NCBI GenBank assembly: GCA_025056215.1 | Contig: JANWWC010000001.1 | Location: 372,001-436,000 of the forward strand | DNA: 64,000 nucleotides | Source of the DNA: Cytophagales bacterium | GTDB taxonomy: Bacteria; Bacteroidota; Bacteroidia; Cytophagales; Flammeovirgaceae | Reading direction: 5' to 3' | Shown: in pieces, positions 47,058 to 56,129 of the stretch | How positions within the stretch are numbered: position 1 is the first letter of the stretch | Layout: every line of letters begins with the position of its first letter | Position numbers and translations under genes: made by a program | Notes under the pieces: generated by a model | What the model was told of the DNA's origin: nothing | Databases searched by the model: none | What the model saw: only the letters and a program-made list of their open reading frames with translations

Positions 47058-47837
47058 ACAAGGAGTTAATCCTCCATCTACTGGAAGGTTAATTCCTGTA
47101 ATGTAACTTGCTAAAGGAGAAGCTAAAAATGCTACCGCCGCTGCTGTTTCTGAAGGCAAAGCAAATCGCTTAGCAGGAATGGTTTGTTTTAAAAGTGATG
47201 ATTGCTCTTCAAAAGAAATCTTTGCTTCATTAGCACGCTTTTCAATCAATGTTTGCAAGCGATTAGTTTGAGTAAGACCTGGCAAGACATTATTAACCGT
47301 AATGTTATAAACAGCTAATTCGCCCGCCAAAGTTTTTGCCCAAGAAGCTACTGCTCCGCGAATAGTATTTGAGACCCCTAAACCTGGAATCGGAGTCTTG
47401 ACAGAAGTAGAAATGATATTGATAATTCTGCCATAATTCTCTTGTTTCATGAGTGGAACAAACCTTTGCACTAAAATTTGGAAATTAATAAGATGCATCT
47501 CAAAAGCCTTTAAAAATTCTGATATAGTAGCTTCTAAAATCTTGCCGGGTGCAGGCCCTCCTGTATTGTTTACTAAGATATGTATTTTATTTTGTGCAAT
47601 CTGCTGTGCAGCGCGCTCTACTTGAGTAGGTTTTTCAAAGTCAGCAACTTGATATGTATGAATTTGACCAACTGAATTAGGAAGAATTCTAACGACTTGT
47701 TTGATTTTTTGTTCATCGCGAGCAAGTAAAACAATTTCTGCTCCCGCTTGAGCAAGCAGTTGTGCACAAGCCAAACCAATTCCTTGCGTAGCACCACATA
47801 CAACGGCGCGCTTTCCTTTCAAATCTATTGCCAACAT
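47052..47837 (-). CDS. SDR-family oxidoreductase with a non-standard active site
   Basis: A 261-residue short-chain dehydrogenase/reductase. The Rossmann motif GATQGIG and NNTGG (in place of NNAG) are intact and the C-terminus has the usual GINLPVDGG. The catalytic Tyr-x3-Lys is absent: where YSASK should be, the sequence reads GVSNTIRGAVASW. I know an SDR subgroup with this S-N-x-x-R pattern, so it is a subgroup trait rather than damage. Substrate unknown. The methyltransferase gene ends 5 nt upstream, so the two are co-transcribed. Confidence 0.8.
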   Translation of the reverse strand: MLAIDLKGKRAVVCGATQGIGLACAQLLAQAGAEIVLLARDEQKIKQVVRILPNSVGQIHTYQVADFEKPTQVERAAQQIAQNKIHILVNNTGGPAPGKILEATISEFLKAFEMHLINFQILVQRFVPLMKQENYGRIINIISTSVKTPIPGLGVSNTIRGAVASWAKTLAGELAVYNITVNNVLPGLTQTNRLQTLIEKRANEAKISFEEQSSLLKQTIPAKRFALPSETAAAVAFLASPLASYITGINLPVDGGLTPCL

Positions 47838-47842
47838 AAAAA

Positions 47843-48604
47843 CTACCTTTTTTTTGCAACTACAAAAATAGAAGTAGACTTTAATGGATTTTTGGTCGTT
47901 TCTGTATTGAAAAAGTGATTTACAACAAAACTTTTAAATCTACCAGGCTTCAAAACATCCATAGGAGCAGTAATATATTCCATTTTTAAAACCTGAAATC
48001 CATGACTTTCTAATAAATTTTTAATTCTTTTTTGAGTATAGATGCGCGCATTGGCAAAAGTTTCATGGATGGGCGTAGGGAGCCATGAAAAAAAGGGTAC
48101 CCTATTCCAAGGCAATAGAGGTAATTTAGCTCCATGTTGTTCGAATATCCACCATTTATTAGGCACAGAAATAGCGGCAAGGCCTCCAGTTCTAAGCAAA
48201 TCAGCAAATCTTGCCACACTCTCTTCACTTTCTAAGTGTTCAATCACCTCAAAACTTATAAGCCTATCAAATTTTTGAGGAAAATCTTCCTGCTCTATGT
48301 TAAGAATATGAAATGTACAATTTGAAGGAGTGCCTAACTCTTGAAATAGTTTCTCATACTTTTCTCGATGTTTTGCAAAAAGTTCAATACCTGTACAAGT
48401 CTTAAAGTCGTTTGCCATTAAAAGCATCGTAGCACCTGAGCCACATCCTACTTCTACCATGTCGTATTGTTTGCCACAAAAATCGGGAAATGAACGAACT
48501 AATCCGATTCTGCGGTGAACGATTTTATCGGTGATTTCAGCAGGTTTTCCAAGGTAATGAGTTCCTATGAAAAGAGAAGGGTCGATTCGTTTTTGGTCAT
48601 TCAT
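47843..48604 (-). CDS. Class I SAM-dependent methyltransferase
   Basis: A 253-residue methyltransferase. Motif I is VEVGCGSGAT, the acidic residue after strand 2 is in CTGIELF, and FEVIEHL with GGLAAISVPNKWW matches the post-I region of UbiG-like enzymes. The second Met (48604) is preferred; starting at 48655 adds an unconserved tail. The acceptor is unknown, and small-molecule, quinone or sugar substrates are all possible. It forms a two-gene unit with the SDR gene downstream. Confidence 0.78.
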   Translation of the reverse strand: MNDQKRIDPSLFIGTHYLGKPAEITDKIVHRRIGLVRSFPDFCGKQYDMVEVGCGSGATMLLMANDFKTCTGIELFAKHREKYEKLFQELGTPSNCTFHILNIEQEDFPQKFDRLISFEVIEHLESEESVARFADLLRTGGLAAISVPNKWWIFEQHGAKLPLLPWNRVPFFSWLPTPIHETFANARIYTQKRIKNLLESHGFQVLKMEYITAPMDVLKPGRFKSFVVNHFFNTETTKNPLKSTSIFVVAKKR

Positions 48605-48702
48605 TTTGCAGAATTTGAGTATCGCAAAAGAATAATTTAATCGATGAATATTCAACTCTGATTAAGATTTTTAATAAAAAACCTCTTGAAAGCTACATGT
48701 GC

Positions 48703-49083
48703 TTAGGTTTCTACTACCCAAGAAACTAATGCAATTTTTGAGCTATCTTCTTTCTTTTCTAAAAGTAGCACTACTAAAATTTTTATTTTACCAAATCGAA
48801 GCAGTCGAACGTTATTAAAATTTTCTCGAATGTACTCTAAAAGTTCAGCATATTTTACGCCTTGTTCTTGCATAAATTCGTCCCACCAATCTTGAGGAGA
48901 AGCAAGGCGCTCTAAAAATTCCCACGGATTGCGCTCTTCTACGCACGCAAAATCAATATTTTCTTCTGGAAAGGAATTTTTTAAGGTTTTTATTAAATCA
49001 TCGCCAACAGGAATTACACTCCAGCCCGCATCTGTTTCACTCATGAGCACTAAATCAGTAGTGAGTCTTTTTAATTCTTTCAT
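48703..49083 (-). CDS. NuiA-like nuclease A inhibitor family protein
   Basis: A 126-residue acidic protein from the ATG at 49083; a TTG at 49149 would give 148 residues. The early motif LVLMSETDAGW, the SPQDWWDEFMQEQ segment, LLRFGKIKILVVLL and the terminal WVVET match my memory of NuiA, the Anabaena inhibitor of the non-specific nuclease NucA. In that complex a Glu of the first motif and the C-terminal Thr reach the nuclease active site; both are present here (Glu16 and Thr126). No NucA-type nuclease (DRGH motif) is visible in the window. The gene stands alone, divergent from the second SDR gene. Confidence 0.7.
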   Translation of the reverse strand: MKELKRLTTDLVLMSETDAGWSVIPVGDDLIKTLKNSFPEENIDFACVEERNPWEFLERLASPQDWWDEFMQEQGVKYAELLEYIRENFNNVRLLRFGKIKILVVLLLEKKEDSSKIALVSWVVET

Positions 49084-49261
49084 AACTTCGAGGCTTTTAA
49101 GTTCTAAAAAAGAACATCCTAATTTTTGCAAGGTAACACGTTGTAACAAAAGTTTTTTAATATCAAATTCAGGTTGCTTTTTCGTGAGTTTTTTCCAAAA
49201 ATTTGAATTTTAAAGTAAATCTCTGCAAAAATTATATGAATTCTTTATAAATTTAATAACC

Positions 49262-49975
49262 ATGAAAAGAAATTTATTAGCAGTGGTTTCAGGCGCTTCT
49301 CGTGGAATAGGAAAAGCGCTTGTTCGAAAGTTTGCCTCAGAGGGATTTGACATAGCAGCCTGCGCACGCAACTGGGAAGACTTAGCTATTTTAAAAACAG
49401 AAATAGAACAAGAATTTCCAGAAAGTAAGATATACACTTATACTGCAGATGTCTCTTCTAAAACTGAAGTAAAAGTATTTGCTGATTTTATCAAAAGCTT
49501 AAAAATTCCTTTAGAAGTACTCGTAAATAATGCTGGGAAGTTTATACCTGGTGCTATTTATGAAGAAAAAGAAGATGTACTAGAAAAACTCATGCAAACC
49601 AATTTATACAGTGCTTATTTTTTGACAAAATCGTTGATTAGCGAGTTTATGCAACAAAAATCCGGACATATTTTTAATATTTGTTCAGTAGCAAGCTTCA
49701 TGGCATATCCGAATGGAGGTTCTTATGCTATCTCAAAACATGCGCTTCTAGGCTTTTCGCGCTGCTTGCGAGAGGAAATGAAACCATACAATGTACGTGT
49801 AACTTCCGTAATGCCAGGTGCTACTCTTACAGATAGTTGGGAAGGAATCAATCTTCCGAGTTCTCGATTTGCAACACCAGAGGATATTGCAGAAATTGTT
49901 TACGCTTCTTATGCACTTTCTAAAAATTCTGTCGTAGAAGAAATTGTCATTCGACCTCAACTTGGAGATATTTAA
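49262..49975 (+). CDS. SDR-family oxidoreductase
   Basis: A 237-residue classical SDR: GASRGIG for the cofactor, NNAGKF, and the catalytic Ser in NICSVAS with Tyr-Lys in YAISKHALLGFSR. The C-terminus is short, without an obvious substrate lid. 3-ketoacyl reductase-like activity is the general expectation, but the substrate cannot be read. The histidine kinase gene starts 2 nt after its stop, so both are translated from one message. Confidence 0.85.
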   Translation: MKRNLLAVVSGASRGIGKALVRKFASEGFDIAACARNWEDLAILKTEIEQEFPESKIYTYTADVSSKTEVKVFADFIKSLKIPLEVLVNNAGKFIPGAIYEEKEDVLEKLMQTNLYSAYFLTKSLISEFMQQKSGHIFNICSVASFMAYPNGGSYAISKHALLGFSRCLREEMKPYNVRVTSVMPGATLTDSWEGINLPSSRFATPEDIAEIVYASYALSKNSVVEEIVIRPQLGDI

Positions 49976-49977
49976 CG

Positions 49978-52314
49978 ATGAAAATTGTCGCACAATCGTT
50001 TTATGATATTGAAAACATCGTCAATTTTTCTGAGGCTATAGAATGGGCTACGCAATATTTGAGTTCTTTCTATGAATGGGTAAGTTTTTTTAAGATATCA
50101 GACAACCAAGTCGAAATCCTCTCTGCCTTCGAAAACGGAAAAGAATTTCAACCCAAAGGAGCGATTTTTTCTGCTATTGCTTCTCAAAAAATTATAGAAA
50201 ATACTTTTCAACAGTTTTGGGGCAAAGAAGTAGAGTGTTTTTTACTTAAAATCGATAGTGAACAATTCGGATTGGCGATAGAAAAAAAACTTCACGAAAA
50301 AGAAATTTTTCATATCGTTCGCTTTTTAGAAAAGCATCTTGAGTGCATTTTACTCAAGCAAAAAATCCTTCACCAAGAAAAAAATAATATCATTTTCGAA
50401 CAAATCACTTCATCGTTAGAAAAGGAAGAGTTTTCATTAGATAAATTAGCTGATTTATTGGAAGTTTCTGGTATTCTTTTAAACACTTCTTTCAAGTCTT
50501 TCATTTGGGGAAATATTCCTTCAGAAGAGCAAATTTATGCCTTAAGAAATAAATTAGAAAATGAAGTTTTTTTGCATTCGAATTGTTGGTATTCACATGC
50601 TGTGGCAAAACATTTCCCTTTTTGGAGTCGATGTAAAAACATAGCAGCAGGCGTATTATGGTTTTTTTTAAAAGATGTAGAACTTATTTGCTTTCGCACT
50701 GAAAAAATACGCACTGTAAAAGAACTTATTTTTCATCCAAGCACTTCTTCTACTGCTATTTGGACAAAAACCGTCACTCAAGAAGCCGACAAATGGAAAC
50801 CCTTTCAAATCGAAATAGCTCAAAAGTTTGTGCACAAAGCTGTAGAAATAATTCAAAAAAAGAACGATTATCAAAATCTTTTATGGAAAAACTACCGTAA
50901 ATTAGTTAAAAAATCCAGAGACATTATTTTACTGATTTCTCAAGACTATAAAATTATTTTTGCATCTGAATCTTTCTTAAAAGTAATAGGAGTTCAAAAT
51001 AGTGCTCAACTCTCTGAAAAATTGCTCGAATACCTCCATACCGATGATTGGACAACCCTTCTTGAATTGACAAGCTCTCAAAAACAACTCACTACTATCG
51101 AGTTAAGAGCCATCGACCTAAGTGGTAAAATTCACTTTTTAAGTGGTATCTTACAAAAAACAAATCTCTATGCAGCAGACTTTTGGTTATTAAACCTCAT
51201 AGAAATTACACCTACTTTAAATATTGTTCAAAAACTTCAATACTTCAAAAAAGTAGTAGATGCCACTACTCATAACGTGGTAATTCTTAAAAAAAATCAA
51301 AAAGAATGGAAAATTGAATATGCAAACTTTGCGTATGCGAGATTAGTCGGCAAACAACCTAAAGAAATTTTTGGAAAACCCTTTGACTTTTTAGATGAAC
51401 CAAACAGTTGGGAAGCCCAAAAGCTAAAAAGCAATCTTGAACAAGAACAAAATTACGCGAATTTTATTTCTTACATCGACAGCACGGGAAGAAAAATCTG
51501 GCTACAATGTCAGTTATACTTTTTAAAAACCAACACTGATGCTCCCACCTGCATTTTGCTTATGAACGATATCACTCAGTTTCGCCAAACAGAAGAAAAA
51601 ATGCGAGAATACAGTGAAAAATTGCGAATCAGCAACGAAGAACTTCAAACTTTTGCCTATGTAGCATCTCACGACTTACAAGAACCCTTGCGAACCATTT
51701 CAGGATTTAGCGAACTTATTGCAGAGAATCTCAGCGGAAAAATAGACAACGAAACCCAAGAATACTTAAATTTTATTTTAGAAGCCACTACACGAATGAG
51801 AAATCTCATTCAAGATTTATTAAAATTTTCGCGTGTCAGTACCGAAAAGGAATATTTAGCTGAAGTAAACATGGCTATTCCATTAGAAAACGCTATTAAA
51901 AACTTACACAATACAATTGAATCTTCGCAAGCAATTATCACCTACGATAAAATGCCAACCTTATGGGTCAATGAAACGCTTATGCTCCAAGTTTTTCAAA
52001 ATCTTCTTAGTAATGCGATTAAGTATCGCAAGTCTAACGAACTGCCGCGCATTCATGTAGGCGTCTACGAAGAAGAAAAAGAATGGGTCTTTTTTGTAAA
52101 AGACAACGGTATTGGAATAGAAGAAAAATTTTTTGAACGGATTTTTATAATCTTTCAGCGACTACACACCAAAGAAGAATACTCAGGTACGGGAATTGGC
52201 TTAGCAATTTGTCGTAAAATCGTAGAAAAATACGGCGGTCGAATATGGGTTACCTCAAAAGTGGGAGAAGGCTCTATTTTTTATTTTTCTTTGCCCAAAT
52301 TTCAAGCTGTATAA
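49978..52314 (+). CDS. Soluble sensor histidine kinase with PAS domains
   Basis: A 778-residue kinase with no membrane helix or signal peptide, so it probably senses a cytosolic signal. The first 300 residues are an uncharacterised, possibly GAF-like region. Two PAS domains follow (about 305-410 and 420-535, the second with YANFAYARLVGKQPKEIFG). The HisKA region carries the phospho-acceptor His565 in VASHDLQEPLRT. The HATPase_c domain (about 660-775) shows NLLSNAIKYRK, KDNGIGI and GTGIGLAI. No response regulator is adjacent. Co-translation with the SDR gene suggests a metabolic link, but that is inference. Confidence 0.88.
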   Translation: MKIVAQSFYDIENIVNFSEAIEWATQYLSSFYEWVSFFKISDNQVEILSAFENGKEFQPKGAIFSAIASQKIIENTFQQFWGKEVECFLLKIDSEQFGLAIEKKLHEKEIFHIVRFLEKHLECILLKQKILHQEKNNIIFEQITSSLEKEEFSLDKLADLLEVSGILLNTSFKSFIWGNIPSEEQIYALRNKLENEVFLHSNCWYSHAVAKHFPFWSRCKNIAAGVLWFFLKDVELICFRTEKIRTVKELIFHPSTSSTAIWTKTVTQEADKWKPFQIEIAQKFVHKAVEIIQKKNDYQNLLWKNYRKLVKKSRDIILLISQDYKIIFASESFLKVIGVQNSAQLSEKLLEYLHTDDWTTLLELTSSQKQLTTIELRAIDLSGKIHFLSGILQKTNLYAADFWLLNLIEITPTLNIVQKLQYFKKVVDATTHNVVILKKNQKEWKIEYANFAYARLVGKQPKEIFGKPFDFLDEPNSWEAQKLKSNLEQEQNYANFISYIDSTGRKIWLQCQLYFLKTNTDAPTCILLMNDITQFRQTEEKMREYSEKLRISNEELQTFAYVASHDLQEPLRTISGFSELIAENLSGKIDNETQEYLNFILEATTRMRNLIQDLLKFSRVSTEKEYLAEVNMAIPLENAIKNLHNTIESSQAIITYDKMPTLWVNETLMLQVFQNLLSNAIKYRKSNELPRIHVGVYEEEKEWVFFVKDNGIGIEEKFFERIFIIFQRLHTKEEYSGTGIGLAICRKIVEKYGGRIWVTSKVGEGSIFYFSLPKFQAV

Positions 52315-52372
52315 ACTTTTCTTTTTTGAGTTTGGTTAAAAACAAAGATTTTATTCTTTAACGCACCCTTAT

Positions 52373-53956
52373 ATGCGAAACTTAGCAAATCTTTGTTATC
52401 AACTCGATCAAACTAACAAAACCAACGAAAAAATTGCTTTAGCAAAAACTTTTTTTGAAACCGCTCCAGACGATGACAAGTGCTGGTTCTTGGCTTTAGT
52501 TTTTGACAAGCGCCCCAAACGTCCGTTTTCTATTTCATTTTTAAAAGAATGGGCAGCGGAATTTGCTCAAATAGAATCTTGGTTGTTTGAAGAATGTTAT
52601 CACACTGTTGGCGATTTAGCAGAAACCATTGCTCTTCTTTTACCAGAACCTGACGAAGAAATAGAAAAAAGTGCCTCTGAATGGATAAAATTGATTATTT
52701 CCTTAGAAAAAATGTCGGAGTTAGAGCGAAAACAAGCTATTCAATATGCTTGGAGTAGCTTAAGCAAAACATCGAGGTTTCTTTTTAACAAACTCTTAAC
52801 AGGAGGGCTCCGCATTGGAATTTCTCAACAACTTGCCGTAAGAGCATTAGCAGAAGCTACTCAAACAGATATTAATCAAATTGTGCATCAACTCACAGGA
52901 AATTGGTCACCATTTAACGTCTCTTTTCAAGAACTCATAAACACATCTTTAAAAGCTGATATCTCGAAACCTTATCCATTTTGCTTAGCTTATCCAGTAG
53001 AAAATCAAATAGAAAATTTAGGAGATGCCAAAAATTGGGCAATAGAATGGAAATGGGATGGAATAAGAGGACAAATCATTTTTCGAAACCGTCAACTTTT
53101 TATTTGGTCTCGCGGTGAAGAACTTATCACAGAAAAATTTCCAGAACTCCATTTGTTTACGCCTTGCCTTCCAGAAAATACAGTATTAGACGGCGAAATT
53201 CTCTGTTTTCGGAATGGAAAACCTCTTTCTTTTCAGTCTCTTCAAACTAGAATCACTCGAAAAAATCTTACCAAAAAAATGATTGCAGAGATGCCCGCTG
53301 TTTTTATGGCTTACGACGTTCTCGAATATAAAGGCGAAGACATCAGAAACATGCCATATTCCCAAAGAAGAAAAATATTAGAAAATATTGCACTTAGAAT
53401 GCAATCTGTTCCTAGTTGGAAACTCTCCGAGAGTTATATATTTGAAAACTGGAATCAAGTATACGATTTGCGTTCTCAAACTAGGCAACAAGGCGCTGAA
53501 GGTTTTATGATAAAACTTTTAAATTCTCCTTATCATCAAGGCAGGAAAAAAGGAGGATGGTGGAAGTGGAAGTTAGAACCTTATTCTATTGATGCCATCT
53601 TGTTATATGCTCAAAAAGGTCATGGTAGGCGGGCAGGTTTATATACAGATTTTACATTTGGAGTTTGGAACGGTGACGAAATTGTAACATTTGCGAAAGC
53701 CTATTCTGGTTTAACTGACGAAGAGTTCGAAGAAGTCAATCGATTTATTCGACAAAATACCCTTGAACAATTCGGACCTGTCCGAACTGTGAAACCTGAG
53801 TTAGTCTTTGAAATTGGTTTTGAAGGAATTGCCCCTTCTACTCGTCATAAATCGGGAGTAGCAGTTCGCTTTCCTCGCATTTTAAGGTGGCGCAAAGACA
53901 AACTTCCTTCCCAAGCTGATACGTTAGAGACCTTAAAAAATCTTTTAAACATTTGA
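52373..53956 (+). CDS. ATP-dependent DNA ligase (ligase-associated set)
   Basis: A 527-residue ligase. The N-terminal DNA-binding domain (about 1-190) precedes the adenylation domain, with the nucleophile Lys227 in EWKWDGIRGQ, then VLDGEILC, EGFMIKL and WWKWKLEP. An OB-fold domain closes it (RHKSGVAVRFPRIL). It joins nicks using ATP. Bacteria already have NAD-dependent LigA for replication, so this type serves repair. It is the usual partner of the exonuclease at 46032, here separated by five genes. It is convergent with glgX, 3 nt away. Confidence 0.93.
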   Translation: MRNLANLCYQLDQTNKTNEKIALAKTFFETAPDDDKCWFLALVFDKRPKRPFSISFLKEWAAEFAQIESWLFEECYHTVGDLAETIALLLPEPDEEIEKSASEWIKLIISLEKMSELERKQAIQYAWSSLSKTSRFLFNKLLTGGLRIGISQQLAVRALAEATQTDINQIVHQLTGNWSPFNVSFQELINTSLKADISKPYPFCLAYPVENQIENLGDAKNWAIEWKWDGIRGQIIFRNRQLFIWSRGEELITEKFPELHLFTPCLPENTVLDGEILCFRNGKPLSFQSLQTRITRKNLTKKMIAEMPAVFMAYDVLEYKGEDIRNMPYSQRRKILENIALRMQSVPSWKLSESYIFENWNQVYDLRSQTRQQGAEGFMIKLLNSPYHQGRKKGGWWKWKLEPYSIDAILLYAQKGHGRRAGLYTDFTFGVWNGDEIVTFAKAYSGLTDEEFEEVNRFIRQNTLEQFGPVRTVKPELVFEIGFEGIAPSTRHKSGVAVRFPRILRWRKDKLPSQADTLETLKNLLNI

Positions 53957-53959
53957 TTG

Positions 53960-56017
53960 CTATTTGGCGACAAGTACTACAATGCTGCGAGGCTGAACGG
54001 TATATTTTCCATCAGTAACCAAGGGAGCCTCGTCAGTAGCTTTAAAATCATCAGGAGAATCTTGAAATGTATCAATCACTTTTCTCCACACTTTTTCTTC
54101 TGAAACAGGAAGTGCTGGAATCTCAAATGTCAAAGGATTCCACCAAGCATTTACCATGATATGCATATGTCCTTCACTATCAGGATGTTTTAATTCGTAT
54201 GCAAGCGAATGAGAGTGTTCTCCCCAATCGGGCTGACCCAACTTGACACCGTGCCATACGACATGAGCATCCGTTTTAGAGCCATATTTTTTCCAAAACC
54301 TTTTTTCCTGAAAAACTTCGTGGCTATCAGCGAACTTGATAAGCTTTTTGACGAAATTGAGAAAGTCTCGATTCTTTTCTACATCATCCCAATTGAAATA
54401 GCTAATCTCGTTGTCTTGACAATAAGCATTGTTATTGCCGTATTGCGTCCTTCTCACTTCGTCGCCCATCAACATCATAGGAGTTCCTTGGGAAAGAAAG
54501 AGTAAACAGAAAAAGTTTTTCATCTGCCTAATTCTAAGCCTTTCAATTTCAGGGTCGTCAGTAGGTCCTTCTACTCCACAGTTCCAGCTATAGTTTTCAT
54601 TACAACCATCTCGGTTCCCCTCTCCATTCGCTTCATTATGCTTATAATTATAAGAAACCAAATCGTTGAGAGTAAAGCCATCGTGGCACGTAACAAAATT
54701 AATACTCCGATTAGGGTCTCTTACTTTTGAAATAAAAACGTCAGCACTGCCACTGATGCGCTCGGCTAATGCCCAAGTAGTGTTTGTGTCGCCCCTTACA
54801 AAACGCCTTACGTCATCGCGAAATTTGCCATTCCACTCAGCCCATTTATCTCCTACAAATGAACCCACTTGATATAAACCTCCTGCATCCCACGCCTCTG
54901 CTATAATTTTGGTGCCTGCCAACACAGGGTCAGACTCAATTTCCCATAAAATTGGAGGGTTTTCTAAAGGAACACCCTTAGAATCTCTCGCCATTACAGA
55001 AGCTAAATCAAAACGGAAGCCATCTATATGGTATTCAATCACCCAACTGCGCAAACAATCCATAATCATACGTCTCACTACTGAGTGATTGGCATTGATA
55101 GTATTGCCACAACCACTGAAGTTTTTATAGTACATTTTATTGCTTTCTAACATATAATAGGCGCGGTTTTCAATTCCTTTAAAACAAAAAGTAGGTCCAG
55201 TATGGTCCCCTTCAGCAGTATGGTTAAATACTACATCAAGAATAATTTCAATGCCTGCTCTATGAAATGCCTTTACCATGTCTTTAAACTCTTTGACCAC
55301 ATCTAACGGATTTTTTTGAGAAGCATAGCCGTCATGAGGAGCAAAAAATCCTACAGGACTATAACCCCAAAAGTTTGTCTTTCCAACAGGTGCATCATAA
55401 GGATCAAATTGTTGGACAGGTAATAACTCAACTGCAGTAACGCCCAATTCTTTTAAGTAAGGAATTTTTTCTATTAAACCAGTATAAGTTCCGCGCATGT
55501 GAGGCGCTACACCTGAACTAGGGTGTTTTGTAAACGCTCCTACATGAAGTTCATAAATCACTGTATGGGAGTACTCGTGACGAAGCATCACATCTCCCTC
55601 CCAATTATACTCAAAAGGATCAACTACTACACTGCGCATCGAACTGGTTACATTATCGCCAGGCTGCTTACACGCTTCTCGATTGTAGAGATGTGTAGAA
55701 ATGGCTCTTGAATAAGGATCAATAAGAACTTTACTACCATCAAAGCGGTGTCCCTCAGCAATCTCAGAAGGACCATACACGCGATAAGCGTATATTTGTC
55801 CACTTTTTAGACCTTTTACAAAGATATGCCAATAATAAAAAGTTTTATTTTTTTGAGGATCTAGTGTAATAATGGTAGAAGGATACAAAGAATCAGGAGT
55901 ATCGAATAAAAGCAGTTCTACTGCCGTAGCATTTTTAGACCACAAACAAAAATTGACACCATCTGGGTACACAGTGGCTCCTATTGGAAAGCTAAGACCA
56001 TTATAAAGCTGATACAT
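53960..56017 (-). CDS. glgX: Glycogen debranching enzyme GlgX
   Basis: A 685-residue isoamylase-type enzyme. The start at 56017 is chosen because MYQLYNGLSFPIGATV is the usual beginning; a start 48 nt upstream adds an unrelated tail. An N-terminal CBM48 domain (about 1-140) leads to the GH13 barrel, with nucleophile Asp337 (GFRFDLASVMA), acid/base Glu374 (IIAEAWDAGG) and Asp446 (FVTCHDGFTLND). It hydrolyses alpha-1,6 branches of limit dextrins during glycogen breakdown, in the cytosol. No other glg genes are in the window. Confidence 0.92.
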   Translation of the reverse strand: MYQLYNGLSFPIGATVYPDGVNFCLWSKNATAVELLLFDTPDSLYPSTIITLDPQKNKTFYYWHIFVKGLKSGQIYAYRVYGPSEIAEGHRFDGSKVLIDPYSRAISTHLYNREACKQPGDNVTSSMRSVVVDPFEYNWEGDVMLRHEYSHTVIYELHVGAFTKHPSSGVAPHMRGTYTGLIEKIPYLKELGVTAVELLPVQQFDPYDAPVGKTNFWGYSPVGFFAPHDGYASQKNPLDVVKEFKDMVKAFHRAGIEIILDVVFNHTAEGDHTGPTFCFKGIENRAYYMLESNKMYYKNFSGCGNTINANHSVVRRMIMDCLRSWVIEYHIDGFRFDLASVMARDSKGVPLENPPILWEIESDPVLAGTKIIAEAWDAGGLYQVGSFVGDKWAEWNGKFRDDVRRFVRGDTNTTWALAERISGSADVFISKVRDPNRSINFVTCHDGFTLNDLVSYNYKHNEANGEGNRDGCNENYSWNCGVEGPTDDPEIERLRIRQMKNFFCLLFLSQGTPMMLMGDEVRRTQYGNNNAYCQDNEISYFNWDDVEKNRDFLNFVKKLIKFADSHEVFQEKRFWKKYGSKTDAHVVWHGVKLGQPDWGEHSHSLAYELKHPDSEGHMHIMVNAWWNPLTFEIPALPVSEEKVWRKVIDTFQDSPDDFKATDEAPLVTDGKYTVQPRSIVVLVAK

Positions 56018-56129
56018 AGTTAGTTGCAGTGAAATCTTGAAGCAAAGATAAAGAAAATGCTTCATCTTGAAAGTGGAAGCGCGACCTGCTTTTACGATTT
56101 TTTGAACAATAAAAAATACAATGAGTGGT

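Noticed and set aside
46032-53956. A new defence island made of exonuclease, NuiA-like protein, kinase and ligase
   Set aside because: Exonuclease and ligase belong to a known repair set, strands are mixed, and the genes between look metabolic; nothing ties them into one defence unit.
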